In this document: positions 1 to 6,229 of the stretch, in pieces
How the letters are laid out: each line of letters begins with the position of its first letter
How positions within the stretch are numbered: the stretch's first letter is position 1
Origin: Desulfotignum sp.
Lineage (GTDB): Bacteria > Desulfobacterota > Desulfobacteria > Desulfobacterales > Desulfobacteraceae
Assembly: GCA_021737445.1 (NCBI GenBank)
Contig: JAIPDY010000142.1
Span: 1 to 8,231, forward strand
Length of the DNA: 8,231 bases
Reading direction: 5' to 3'
Translations under genes and position numbers: made by a program
Notes under the pieces: model-generated
The model's database searches: none
The model's input: the letters and a program-made list of their open reading frames with translations, nothing else
Told to the model about the DNA's origin: nothing

Positions 1-138
1 TTGACCATTCCTGAACTGGCTGAAAAATTGCAGATTTCAACGCGTGCGGTGGAAAAGAACCTGCACAAATTACAAAAAGCCGGAAGGCTTAAACGTATCG
101 GGCCAACCAGGGGCGGTCATTGGGAGGTTCGGAAATGA
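1..138 (+). CDS. C-terminal end of a winged-helix protein (partial)
   Basis: An open frame enters from the left window edge and ends at a TGA at 136-138, giving 45 residues. The visible part is a compact helix-turn-helix with a wing. The segment from TIPELAEKLQIS to TRAVEKNLHKLQKAG reads as helices 2 and 3, and RIGPTRGGHWEV as the beta-wing. A wing of the form RIGP..GG.WEV just before the stop is typical of the C-terminal winged helix of AlbA_2/RecG-like ATP-binding putative regulators and of some Fic-family proteins. The catalytic part lies outside the window, so neither family can be confirmed. The true start is upstream. No gene follows closely on this strand, so it is likely the last gene of its unit. 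Confidence 0.65.
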   Translation: MTIPELAEKLQISTRAVEKNLHKLQKAGRLKRIGPTRGGHWEVRK

Positions 139-262
139 AACTGTTCGGAAAATCCAAATGTGTCTTTCACCGGCTGTAAGCGAACTGTCGAGGAATTCTC
201 GGTAGTACCAGAAAACTACCCAGGAAAAAGTGAGCTTCTGAAAGGCTGGGTGCGCCTGTATG

Positions 263-284
263 GGTTGGTAGATGGTTGGTAGAT
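263..284. repeat. 11-bp tandem direct repeat, two copies
   Basis: The unit GGTTGGTAGAT occurs twice in direct succession, followed by a partial third start (AGGTTG). It lies in the stretch between the winged-helix gene end at 138 and the ATPase-tail remnant at 339. That stretch has no convincing coding frame on either strand. The only other structure I see in it is a short inverted repeat, GGTAGT at 201-206 with ACTACC at 215-220. This looks like slippage in non-coding DNA. Confidence 0.6.
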
Positions 285-338
285 AGGTTGTCAGAAAATC
301 AGATGAAATTCTGTAGATCAAGGGTGCAGCGTGAGCAG

Positions 339-395
339 CTTGAAATGGTTAAACAGGCGGCAACGGTAAACAATTTTCGCCATGTCCGGGAATGA
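339..395 (+). pseudogene. Remnant of a DUF4143 ATPase C-terminus
   Basis: The frame ending at TGA 393-395 encodes 18 residues, LEMVKQAATVNNFRHVRE. These match the last 18 residues of the intact ATPase at 1926-3077 at 14 of 18 positions, including an identical NFRHVRE end and a stop at the same place. Upstream of 339 the similarity to the ATPase disappears, and no ATP-binding motifs exist in 139-338. It is therefore a gene tail without a body, left by deletion or duplication. It lies inside the left copy of the direct repeat and faces the yceI-like gene tail to tail, exactly as the intact ATPase faces a yceI remnant at the other end. Confidence 0.7.
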
Positions 396-445
396 TAATC
401 ATGTATCCCCGGGACAGGTCATTACGGGGTGCGCAGTGCCTCCAC
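339..445. repeat. Direct repeat, left copy (ATPase tail / yceI tail)
   Basis: This 107-bp segment aligns by eye with 3021-3128 with about 14 substitutions and one single-base gap, roughly 86% identity. It covers the last 19 codons of an ATPase gene (+), the 26-bp convergent spacer, and the last 8 codons of a yceI gene (-). A hairpin overlapping the ATPase stop, at about 385-414, is retained with a one-base bulge. Homology stops sharply at both edges by eye. Confidence 0.8.
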
Positions 446-1015
446 GGAAATGGTGACATCGACCACATCACCCACCACCCCCATTTTGAAAAACTTGCCG
501 TCTCCCACGCCAAAGGCCAGGCGGTCAAGGGAAAATGCCGTGTCAAATCCGGCTACAATCTGTTTTTTATCAAAGGGTGACGGGGTGGTGCCGTGAAAAA
601 CAAACGGAATATTCATGTCTTTGGCTGTGTCCTTGATTGTCATGGTGCCGGAGATCTCATAGGCATTGCCCTGCTTGTGGGTGATTTTTGAAGAGGTAAA
701 GGTCATGACCGGGTATCTGTCTGCGGCAAAAAAGTCATTGGAGCGCAGATGGGTGTCTCTTTTGGCATTGGCGGTGTTGATGGTTTTGACCTGGACGGTG
801 AAATCAAATTTGCTTTGGTCCAGGTGTTCCGGGTCAAAACGGATGGTGCCGTCAAAGTCGGGAAAATATCCGAACACCGTGGAGAAAATATGCTTGATCC
901 TGAACTGAATAGCGGAATGGTTGGCATCAATGGTCCAGTCATTTCCCCGGGCCGGTGCCCAGGCGGTTATGGAAAGAATGAGTACCAGAAAACCTGTGAT
1001 GGTAAAGCGTTTCAT
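422..1015 (-). CDS. YceI-family exported lipid-binding-like protein
   Basis: The 197-aa product has a signal peptide: a basic MKRF start, a hydrophobic stretch over residues 7-19 and a likely cleavage near residues 22-24. A YceI domain (residues 26-193) follows. Family hallmarks are W27-TID-x2-HS-x-I-x-F near the start of the beta-barrel, GYFPDFDGTI (49-58), the region around RDTHLRS (86-92) and YPVMTF (101-106), a central G-x-MTIKDTAKDM strand (123-134) and the closing VGDVVDVTISVEA (181-193). YceI proteins form lipocalin-like barrels that bind polyisoprenoid chains in the periplasm, so a periplasmic role with a lipid or quinone-like ligand is likely; the ligand here is unknown. AAGGAGG at 1021-1027 lies 5 nt before the ATG, an excellent ribosome site. 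It begins 21 bp after the cytochrome b gene, so the two are probably one operon. Length is normal for the family. Confidence 0.93.
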   Translation of the reverse strand: MKRFTITGFLVLILSITAWAPARGNDWTIDANHSAIQFRIKHIFSTVFGYFPDFDGTIRFDPEHLDQSKFDFTVQVKTINTANAKRDTHLRSNDFFAADRYPVMTFTSSKITHKQGNAYEISGTMTIKDTAKDMNIPFVFHGTTPSPFDKKQIVAGFDTAFSLDRLAFGVGDGKFFKMGVVGDVVDVTISVEALRTP

Positions 1016-1036
1016 GATGACCTCCTTGATTGAATT

Positions 1037-1693
1037 TCATTTGTTCAACAGCCGTTTGACATATATCCTGATAAAAAGAACCCCTGCAATGCCGGCCGCC
1101 AGAAACAGTCCTGTCCTGGGAAATCCGGAAACAAAGGATTCACTGACAAATCCGGCGTGGATAAAGACCAGACATACTGTCACCAGCACGCCGGACCGGT
1201 GAAGTGCCTGCCATGTTTTGTAGGAAAGCGGCAGCTTGTTCTGAAACACAGACACCCCCACAATGGCCAGAATCAGCACCCACAGGAAAATACCGGTAAA
1301 TTCGGGCCAGTACCGCTTTTCCAGGGGAAAAAAAGCAAATCTGTCCGATCCTAAAATCAACACAGGATGCAGAATCACCAGCAGGGCAATGAGTTTGCCG
1401 CAGGTTTTGTGGGCGGCCCACAGCCGTTTCCGGGTAAAGTGGGTTTCCAGGACCCGGAATCGGGAGACAAAAACAACCTGGTACACCATGAGCACTGCGG
1501 CTGCCAGTCCGGCCGCCTTTCCCCATTGGAGCAGGGCCTTGTCCAGACCGAATTTATAATACAGGGACTGGGATTCAAAGAAAAACGGCACACAGATCCC
1601 GGCTCCCAGCCCTGCCATGGCCAGGAAGACAGCCGCGCTTTTCACAAGCATGTCTGTTTTGTTGTGGGCCGGTTGTGTGTGAGGGTCTTCCAT
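1037..1693 (-). CDS. Ferric-reductase-like di-heme cytochrome b (membrane)
   Basis: This 218-aa protein has about six membrane segments (roughly residues 17-37, 57-76, 96-114, 132-150, 166-184 and 193-210). Two histidine pairs are each spaced 14 apart: H95 (AAHKTCG) with H109 (ILHPVL), and H165 (ALHRSG) with H179 (FIHAG). H95/H165 and H109/H179 are positioned to ligate two b hemes across two helices, as in the ferric reductase/NOX/MsrQ transmembrane domain (PF01794-like). The FAD and NAD(P)H domains of full ferric reductases are absent, so it is a stand-alone electron conduit and must take electrons from quinol or an unknown partner. A TCCTT at 1702-1706 (AAGGA on the coding strand) is 8 nt before the ATG. 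It leads the operon with the yceI-like gene; b-type cytochromes beside YceI are a recurrent pairing (E. coli yceJ-yceI uses a b561 type). Donor and acceptor cannot be told from the sequence. Confidence 0.85.
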   Translation of the reverse strand: MEDPHTQPAHNKTDMLVKSAAVFLAMAGLGAGICVPFFFESQSLYYKFGLDKALLQWGKAAGLAAAVLMVYQVVFVSRFRVLETHFTRKRLWAAHKTCGKLIALLVILHPVLILGSDRFAFFPLEKRYWPEFTGIFLWVLILAIVGVSVFQNKLPLSYKTWQALHRSGVLVTVCLVFIHAGFVSESFVSGFPRTGLFLAAGIAGVLFIRIYVKRLLNK

Positions 1694-1859
1694 AATGCCT
1701 GTCCTTTTCAGTGTATCCGGATTGCCTGATGCAACAGCAGGAAAAGGTTTGTTTATGTTGAAAAAATAAGGCGGATTTCTGGAAAGTCTATACAGAGATC
1801 ACTCCGCTGCAATTATCACCGGAGGACAGGTCGGACGTTTTATAGCATCTGTTTTTTTG

Positions 1860-1887
1860 TTGACTCCGGTACAATTCATGGTAATAT
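1860..1887 (+). promoter_or_regulatory. Predicted sigma-70-type promoter for the DUF4143 ATPase
   Basis: TTGACT (1860-1865) and TAATAT (1882-1887) are separated by 16 bp, each matching the consensus at five of six positions. Transcription would start near 1893-1895, giving a leader of about 30 nt before the ATG at 1926. No Shine-Dalgarno-like sequence is visible in that leader. The 232-bp gap between the divergent cytochrome b and ATPase genes holds no other recognised element. Confidence 0.55.
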
Positions 1888-1925
1888 GGACAAAATAAAA
1901 CTCCAAGTTTAGATTTGTCTATTTT

Positions 1926-3077
1926 ATGCTGGATCGAAAAATTGAAAACGAGTTGCACGTAACTGCCGGAGAATACCCTGTAATTACCATCATTGGGCCC
2001 CGCCAGTCAGGGAAAACCACCCTGACCAAAAAGGTTTTTCCACATTACGCCTATGTCAATCTTGAAAATCCTGAGCTGCGCACGCTTGCCATGGAGGATC
2101 CAAAAACGTTTATGCTCAGGTATCAGCCGCCGGTCATCTTTGATGAAATACAGAACGCACCGGAGCTGCTTTCCTGGATTCAGGTTTCTGTGGATGAAGC
2201 CCCTGAACTGACTGCAGGCTATATTCTGACCGGCAGTCACCAGCTGCGGTTGAGAGAAGCCATTACACAGTCTCTGGCAGGAAGAACCGCACTGCTGACC
2301 CTGTTGCCTTTTGCCTTGAATGAACTTTCGAAAGATTATGTTCAAAATGAACGGGAAACATTGATCCACAATGGATTCATGCCCAGACTTCACGATAAAA
2401 ACATCAGACCGGAACGTTTTTACAGGGATTATTTTCAAACCTATGTTGAAAGAGATGTCCGAAAACTCATGGCCATTGAGAACCAGCAGGCGTTTGAACA
2501 GTTTCTGAAACTTCTGGCCGGCAGGATCGGAAATGAGATCAATTACAGTTCCCTGGCAGGCCTGGTGGGTATCAGTGCACCGCAGATCAAAAAATGGCTC
2601 AGTCTTCTGGAAGCGTCTTTCATTATTTTCAAACTGCCGCCGTTTTTTAAAAATTTCGGAAAGCGGCTGACCAAATCCCCCAAGATATATTTTGTTGAGG
2701 TGGGGCTGGCCTGTTATCTTCTGGGGATAGAAACCCCGGCGCAACTGGAACGGGATCCGGCATTCGGCAGCCTGTTTGAAAATATGGTGGTTGCCGAGGC
2801 GTATAAGGCCAGGACAAATGAAGGCAGAAACCCAGGTCTCTATTTTTACCGGGATCGGTACCAGAATGAGGTGGACCTTCTTTATCCTTCGGGGACATCA
2901 TTCATTCCCGTTGAAATAAAATCTTCCCGCACCTTCCGGGATGAATTTTTGAAAGGCATCCGCTATTTTCAAAAGATTTCAGGATCAGATCATCCCGGCA
3001 TGCTCATTTATGACGGGGATCTTGAAGTGGATAAACAAGCGGCAATGGTAAAAAATTTCCGCCATGTCCGGGAATGA
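1926..3077 (+). CDS. AAA-family ATPase with C-terminal DUF4143 domain
   Basis: The 383-aa protein shows the standard layout of this family. A P-loop GPRQSGKTT lies at residues 24-32 (K30, T31). Walker B VIFDEIQ is at 70-76 with D73/E74, and a sensor-1-like LTGSHQ at 101-106. The ERDV motif (175-178) is followed by a helical winged region, and then by the DUF4143 domain over about 200-375, with FVEVGLACYLLG (256-267) and FENMVVAEAY (284-293). NEVD (314-317) and VEIKSS (329-334) form a pattern like the PD-(D/E)xK nuclease fold. The family is common, patchily distributed and mostly of unknown function. This copy keeps all nucleotide-binding residues; a glutamate stands in FVEVGL where many relatives have aspartate. 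It is a single-gene unit with a good promoter, and the start fits family N-termini, but no ribosome site is visible. Its 3' end is the right copy of the direct repeat. Confidence 0.92.
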   Translation: MLDRKIENELHVTAGEYPVITIIGPRQSGKTTLTKKVFPHYAYVNLENPELRTLAMEDPKTFMLRYQPPVIFDEIQNAPELLSWIQVSVDEAPELTAGYILTGSHQLRLREAITQSLAGRTALLTLLPFALNELSKDYVQNERETLIHNGFMPRLHDKNIRPERFYRDYFQTYVERDVRKLMAIENQQAFEQFLKLLAGRIGNEINYSSLAGLVGISAPQIKKWLSLLEASFIIFKLPPFFKNFGKRLTKSPKIYFVEVGLACYLLGIETPAQLERDPAFGSLFENMVVAEAYKARTNEGRNPGLYFYRDRYQNEVDLLYPSGTSFIPVEIKSSRTFRDEFLKGIRYFQKISGSDHPGMLIYDGDLEVDKQAAMVKNFRHVRE

Positions 3078-3095
3078 CAATTAAGCATCCCCGGA
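3067..3095. other. Hairpin overlapping the ATPase stop codon
   Basis: TCCGGGAATG (3067-3076) can pair with CATCCCCGGA (3086-3095) with one A-C mismatch and a 9-nt loop that begins with the last base of the stop codon. No T-run follows on either strand, so it is not a canonical intrinsic terminator. It could serve as an RNA 3'-end or stability element between the convergent genes. A version with a single-base bulge survives in the left repeat copy at about 385-414. Confidence 0.5.
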
Positions 3096-3104
3096 GCAGG
3101 TCAT

Positions 3105-3128
3105 TTACTGGGTGCGCAGCGCCTCCAC
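3105..3128 (-). pseudogene. Remnant of a yceI-like gene C-terminus
   Basis: Read on the minus strand, these 24 bases encode VEALRTQ followed by TAA. They are collinear with the end of the intact yceI-like product, VEALRTP then TAA, at 422-445. The codon before it reads A instead of S, and nothing further upstream resembles a YceI domain. Only the last codons survive, in the right copy of the direct repeat. Taken alone the match is very short; the flanking repeat is what makes it credible. Confidence 0.6.
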
Positions 3129-3144
3129 TGCCAGACCAGTGTGC

Positions 3145-4443
3145 CTACATTTTTGAAGGCAGGTAGAGTGCGATCACGGGAAACATGATGATCAGGGCGA
3201 TACAGACCACAGCCGCGATCATGAACGGCCAGATCCCCCTGAAAATCGTTGTCAGGGGCACATCCGGTGCCGCACCCTTGATGACGAAAACATTGAGACC
3301 CACCGGCGGTGTGATCAAGCCGACCTCGAGAACGATCACCATGATCACCCCGAACCAGACCGGGTCGAATGCCAGCAGCTGGATAATCGGATACAGGATG
3401 GGGACCATCAGGATCATGATGGCGAAACAGTCCATGACGCAGCCCAGGAGCACAAAGATCAGGATCATAGCCAGCAGGATGACGATTTTGGGCAGGGCCA
3501 GTCCGGCGATATTATCGGCCATGATCATGGGGATGCCGGTCAGGGCCAGAAAAGATGAAAAGATGTTGGCACCGATGATGATCAGAAATATCATGGCTGT
3601 CATGTTGCCCGTGGCCAAAAGGCTCTCCATACAGTTGTTGAAACTGAGTCTGCCCTTGATCAACGCGATGGCGAACGCACCAAAGGCGCCGATGCCGGCC
3701 GCCTCGGTCGGGGTGCAGATGCCATAGTAAATTCCGCCCATCACCAGGATGAACAAAACAATCATCGGCCAGGTACTGTACAGGGAACGGATTTTTTCAG
3801 ACAGTCTCTTTTTTTCTCCCCTGGGACCCATGCTTTCTTTGTGCAGGCACTGCAGATAGATCGCCAGCATGAAAAGCCCGGCCAGCAGGATCCCGGGAAA
3901 TATGCCGGTCATAAAGAGCCGTCCTATGGACTGTTCTGTCAGTATCCCGTAGATCTCGAACCCGATGCTGGGGGGTATGAGGATCCCCAGGGTGCCGCCG
4001 GCTGCAACGCAGCCGTTTGACAGCCGCTGGTCATAGCCGTATTTGTCCATTTCCGGGATAGCGACCTTTCCCATGGTGGCACCGGTGGCAAGGGATGAGC
4101 CGCAGACGGCGGCAAATCCGGAACAGGCCAGGATGGTCGCCATGGCAAGTCCGCCGCGCATATGGCCGATCCAGGTATACACGGCTTTGTATATATCCTG
4201 GCTGATGCCTGAAACAAAGGCGAACTGCCCCATCAGAATAAACAGCGGGATCACGCTCAATGTATAGGAGGATCCTTCGGCCCAGGGAACCAGTCCCATG
4301 AGGTTCAATCCGGCACTGACATTGATTATGGCGCAGGTGCCCACCAGTCCGATCAGGGCCATGGTGATCCCGATATACAACCGCAACGATAGGAACACAA
4401 AGAGTAGCACAATTCCGATGATGCCGGCCATTTCCGGGCTCAT
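3145..4443 (-). CDS. dctM: TRAP transporter large permease, DctM type
   Basis: This 432-aa, very hydrophobic protein has about 12 membrane segments, the normal size for the large subunit of tripartite ATP-independent periplasmic transporters. Family hallmarks are GSSLATGATMGKVAIPEM (115-132), GGTLGILIPPSI (149-160), GGIYYGICTPTEAAGIG (236-252) and a C-terminal GLITPPVGLNVFVIKG motif. It forms the sodium-driven elevator channel that takes substrate from the periplasmic receptor. Its ATG overlaps the dctQ stop as ATGA, which implies translational coupling and fixes the start. Its stop lies 16 bp from the right repeat copy, and no intrinsic terminator is visible after it. Confidence 0.95.
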   Translation of the reverse strand: MSPEMAGIIGIVLLFVFLSLRLYIGITMALIGLVGTCAIINVSAGLNLMGLVPWAEGSSYTLSVIPLFILMGQFAFVSGISQDIYKAVYTWIGHMRGGLAMATILACSGFAAVCGSSLATGATMGKVAIPEMDKYGYDQRLSNGCVAAGGTLGILIPPSIGFEIYGILTEQSIGRLFMTGIFPGILLAGLFMLAIYLQCLHKESMGPRGEKKRLSEKIRSLYSTWPMIVLFILVMGGIYYGICTPTEAAGIGAFGAFAIALIKGRLSFNNCMESLLATGNMTAMIFLIIIGANIFSSFLALTGIPMIMADNIAGLALPKIVILLAMILIFVLLGCVMDCFAIMILMVPILYPIIQLLAFDPVWFGVIMVIVLEVGLITPPVGLNVFVIKGAAPDVPLTTIFRGIWPFMIAAVVCIALIIMFPVIALYLPSKM

Positions 4444-4931
4444 TTCCTATCCCCTTTCTGCTGCAGTTTTCTGATCACATCGCGGATATATTCAATACAC
4501 ATGACCATGGCTCCGAAAGACAGGAAAAAAACAAACGGATAGTTCAAAACCGCCAGGTTCAATGGCTTTTCACCGGTCTGCCAGGTTTCAACGGCTTTTT
4601 CAAACCCCATCCAGCACACGATCAGCATTACGATGAAGCTGATGATATAGTTGGCAATAGCAATTATTCTGCGGGCATTTGCGGGAAATTTGTCATAAAC
4701 AATGTCCACCGTGACATGGGCTTTTTGTGCCTGGGCATAGCCCAGAAAGGAAAATACCATGACCAGGACCATGAACTCGGTGATTTCAAAGGCTCCCAGA
4801 ATGGGAGAGTTGAAAACATAGCGGCCCACAACATCCACCACGGTCAGGCACATCATGGCAAACAAGGCCACACAGCCCAGTCTTGACAGAAAATAGCTGA
4901 ACAGTCCCAGGATATTTACAAAGTTTCTCAT
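4440..4931 (-). CDS. dctQ: TRAP transporter small permease, DctQ type
   Basis: The 163-aa protein has four membrane segments (about residues 13-33, 50-67, 87-107 and 128-147). It carries the family signature VGRYVFNSP followed by AFEITEF (35-53), and then AHVTVDIVYDKFP (71-83). DctQ pairs with DctM to form the membrane complex. The gene begins 17 bp after dctP and overlaps dctM by 4 bp (ATGA). An AAAGGA sequence lies somewhat far (about 13 nt) before its ATG, just inside the short spacer, so translation may depend partly on coupling to dctP. Confidence 0.93.
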   Translation of the reverse strand: MRNFVNILGLFSYFLSRLGCVALFAMMCLTVVDVVGRYVFNSPILGAFEITEFMVLVMVFSFLGYAQAQKAHVTVDIVYDKFPANARRIIAIANYIISFIVMLIVCWMGFEKAVETWQTGEKPLNLAVLNYPFVFFLSFGAMVMCIEYIRDVIRKLQQKGDRK

Positions 4932-4948
4932 GCCCGCTTATATTTCCT

Positions 4949-5992
4949 TTATTTGTTGATCAACGAAAGGGCCGTGTTTAAGACCTGCTGTGCAGGATAC
5001 CCTTTGGCCGTCATCTCCTCGACCCATTCTTTTTGCAAAGGGATAGTGGAATCTTTCATTTTTTTGAGCTCCTCCGGGGGCAGGATAATTTCTTCGGTCC
5101 CCTTTTCCAGGGTCAGTTTGCGGAAGGGGATTTCCATGGAGTCAAATGCAGCGCCGGCAGCCATGGACATTTTCAGGCCGGTGGTGTCTTCAAACAGCTG
5201 CTGGATGTCGGGCGGCAAAGATTCCCATTTGTCTTTGTTCATCACGATCATCATGGGCATGGTGTACAGGTCTGCTACCGTGGTGTAACGGGTGACCTCG
5301 TTGAGCTTGAATACACCCATTCCTTCCCATACCAGAACGGTTCCGTCGATGACATTACGCTCCAGGGCCTGGTAGGTTTCCGTGATCGGCATGGCGACAG
5401 GGATGGCGCCCCACAGCCTCAGTGCCTTGGAAATGGAGGGATTGGCGGTTCTCATTTTGACACCGTTGAAATCGGCAATGGTGCGAATCGGTTTTTTGAC
5501 CGTATGGAAGTGGCCGCCGGGATGACCGAAAAGGGCCAGGACCTTCACCTTACTGTATTCCTTCCGGTACGCAGCTTCTTTCTGAAAGGTTTCCCACATG
5601 GCCTGGGAGACTTTTTCACCCGAAGGGACCATGAATGGGAGAGAAAATACCGTGGTCAGGGGGAAACGACCGGGGGTATAGTCTGACAGATGATATGACA
5701 GATCGGCGATCCCCTTTTCAGCCAGGTCGAACTGATCCGGCGCCTTACCCAGAGCCCCTGCAGGATAGAGGCGTATTTTGACCTTTCCTTTGCTGGCTTT
5801 GTGGATCTCTTCGATCCAGGGAGCAATGATTTTTCCGGTAATGGTCTGCATGGTTGGGAAGGGGCTGGAGAATCTCAGGTTGATGGTTTTGGCGCCGGCT
5901 GTTGATGAGACAAACAGCAGCATGAATCCGGCAAACAGCAGGATGGTTTTGACACTGATCTGTTTTGTGATGATTCCTCTTTTTAACGTCAT
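4949..5992 (-). CDS. dctP: TRAP transporter substrate-binding protein, DctP type
   Basis: The 347-aa product has a basic N-terminus, a hydrophobic core (about 16-30) and a likely signal cleavage after STAGA (31-34 region). A DctP-family fold follows: INLRFSSPFP opens the first lobe, YPAGALG and GIADLSYHLSDYTPGRF line the cleft. VKMRTANP contains Arg181, which aligns with the conserved arginine that holds a substrate carboxylate. PITETYQALERNVIDG completes the signature. It delivers an organic acid to DctQM in the periplasm; the actual substrate cannot be predicted. The frame is open to a GTG at 6005-6007, but GGAGG at 6001-6005 lies 8 nt before the ATG at 5990-5992 and supports the shorter start. 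It is the first gene of dctPQM, behind a promoter and an operator-like palindrome. Confidence 0.94.
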   Translation of the reverse strand: MTLKRGIITKQISVKTILLFAGFMLLFVSSTAGAKTINLRFSSPFPTMQTITGKIIAPWIEEIHKASKGKVKIRLYPAGALGKAPDQFDLAEKGIADLSYHLSDYTPGRFPLTTVFSLPFMVPSGEKVSQAMWETFQKEAAYRKEYSKVKVLALFGHPGGHFHTVKKPIRTIADFNGVKMRTANPSISKALRLWGAIPVAMPITETYQALERNVIDGTVLVWEGMGVFKLNEVTRYTTVADLYTMPMMIVMNKDKWESLPPDIQQLFEDTTGLKMSMAAGAAFDSMEIPFRKLTLEKGTEEIILPPEELKKMKDSTIPLQKEWVEEMTAKGYPAQQVLNTALSLINK

Positions 5993-6000
5993 GGTGACAA

Positions 6001-6005
6001 CCTCC
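6001..6005 (-). promoter_or_regulatory. Ribosome binding site that fixes the dctP start
   Basis: GGAGG on the minus strand lies 8 nt before the ATG at 5990-5992. The alternative GTG at 6005-6007 would overlap this site and has no ribosome site of its own, so the ATG is preferred. Confidence 0.7.
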
Positions 6006-6036
6006 ACGGTAAATAGGGTTAGATGCTCATTTTACC

Positions 6037-6068
6037 AAACAATCGTTAGATTAATTTAACGCTTGTTT
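6037..6068. promoter_or_regulatory. Operator-like inverted repeat at the dctP promoter
   Basis: The arms AAACAATCGTTA (6037-6048) and TAACGCTTGTTT (6057-6068) are inverted repeats matching at 11 of 12 positions around an 8-bp spacer. The palindrome begins about 5 bp past the predicted -10 box and covers the expected transcription start, a classic repressor position. The neighbouring tetR product is the obvious candidate to bind it. Arms of similar sequence occur in front of tetR (6874-6907). Binding is inferred. Confidence 0.6.
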
Positions 6069-6073
6069 ATTTC

Positions 6074-6103
6074 GACATATCACGGGTGGTTTCTTTGTGT
6101 CAA
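6074..6103 (-). promoter_or_regulatory. Predicted promoter of dctPQM
   Basis: On the minus strand a perfect TTGACA (6098-6103) is followed after 18 bp by TATGTC (6074-6079), a weak -10 match. A 17-bp spacing gives the poorer ATATGT. Transcription would start near 6067, inside the inverted repeat. A leader of about 75 nt then precedes the dctP ATG. Confidence 0.45.
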
Positions 6104-6198
6104 CAAAATAATGAGATCAGTTCATGGCAATTCTATGGATCCGCTCCCGGCGGGGTGAACGGAAAGTTTTTTAAGGAGGATTACTTTTTGGAATTTTT

Positions 6199-6226
6199 TT
6201 GGCTGCACAGGAACTTCCTCAGCCAA
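6199..6226. other. Strong hairpin just after the tetR stop
   Basis: TTGGCTG (6199-6205) pairs with CAGCCAA (6220-6226), and inside it AGGA pairs with TCCT around a 3-nt loop. This makes about 11 base pairs with one 3-nt bulge. In the tetR-to-dctP transcript it lies three bases after the stop codon and is followed by A residues, not U, so it is not a standard intrinsic terminator. It may protect the tetR mRNA end or set off tetR from dctPQM expression. Confidence 0.5.
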
Positions 6227-6229
6227 GGA

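Larger units (their letters stand above)
3021..3128. repeat. Direct repeat, right copy (ATPase tail / yceI tail)
   Basis: This 108-bp segment is the partner of 339-445, in the same orientation. Here the ATPase portion is the genuine gene end, while the yceI portion is only a remnant. It stops 16 bp before the dctM stop codon. Together the two copies bracket a unit of about 2.7 kb that contains the yceI-like, cytochrome b and ATPase genes. Confidence 0.8.

Noticed and set aside
70..321. 83-codon minus-strand frame in the left intergenic stretch
   Set aside because: It overlaps the real winged-helix gene end on the other strand, has no ribosome site, no recognisable motif and an amino-acid make-up unlike a folded protein.
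2007..2744. 245-codon minus-strand frame inside the ATPase gene
   Set aside because: It is the antisense shadow of the strongly supported DUF4143 ATPase, rich in residues expected from reverse reading, with no family resemblance.
5033..5686. 217-codon plus-strand frame opposite dctP
   Set aside because: It is antisense to a complete, motif-rich TRAP binding protein and is full of histidine and glycine from reversed codons.
5993..6007. Longer dctP start at the GTG
   Set aside because: It overlaps the GGAGG that serves the ATG at 5990-5992 and has no ribosome site of its own.
6130..6175. GC-rich CCGCTCCCGGCGG near the dctP promoter as an intrinsic terminator
   Set aside because: The stem is only about four base pairs and the T-run lies some 15 bases away.
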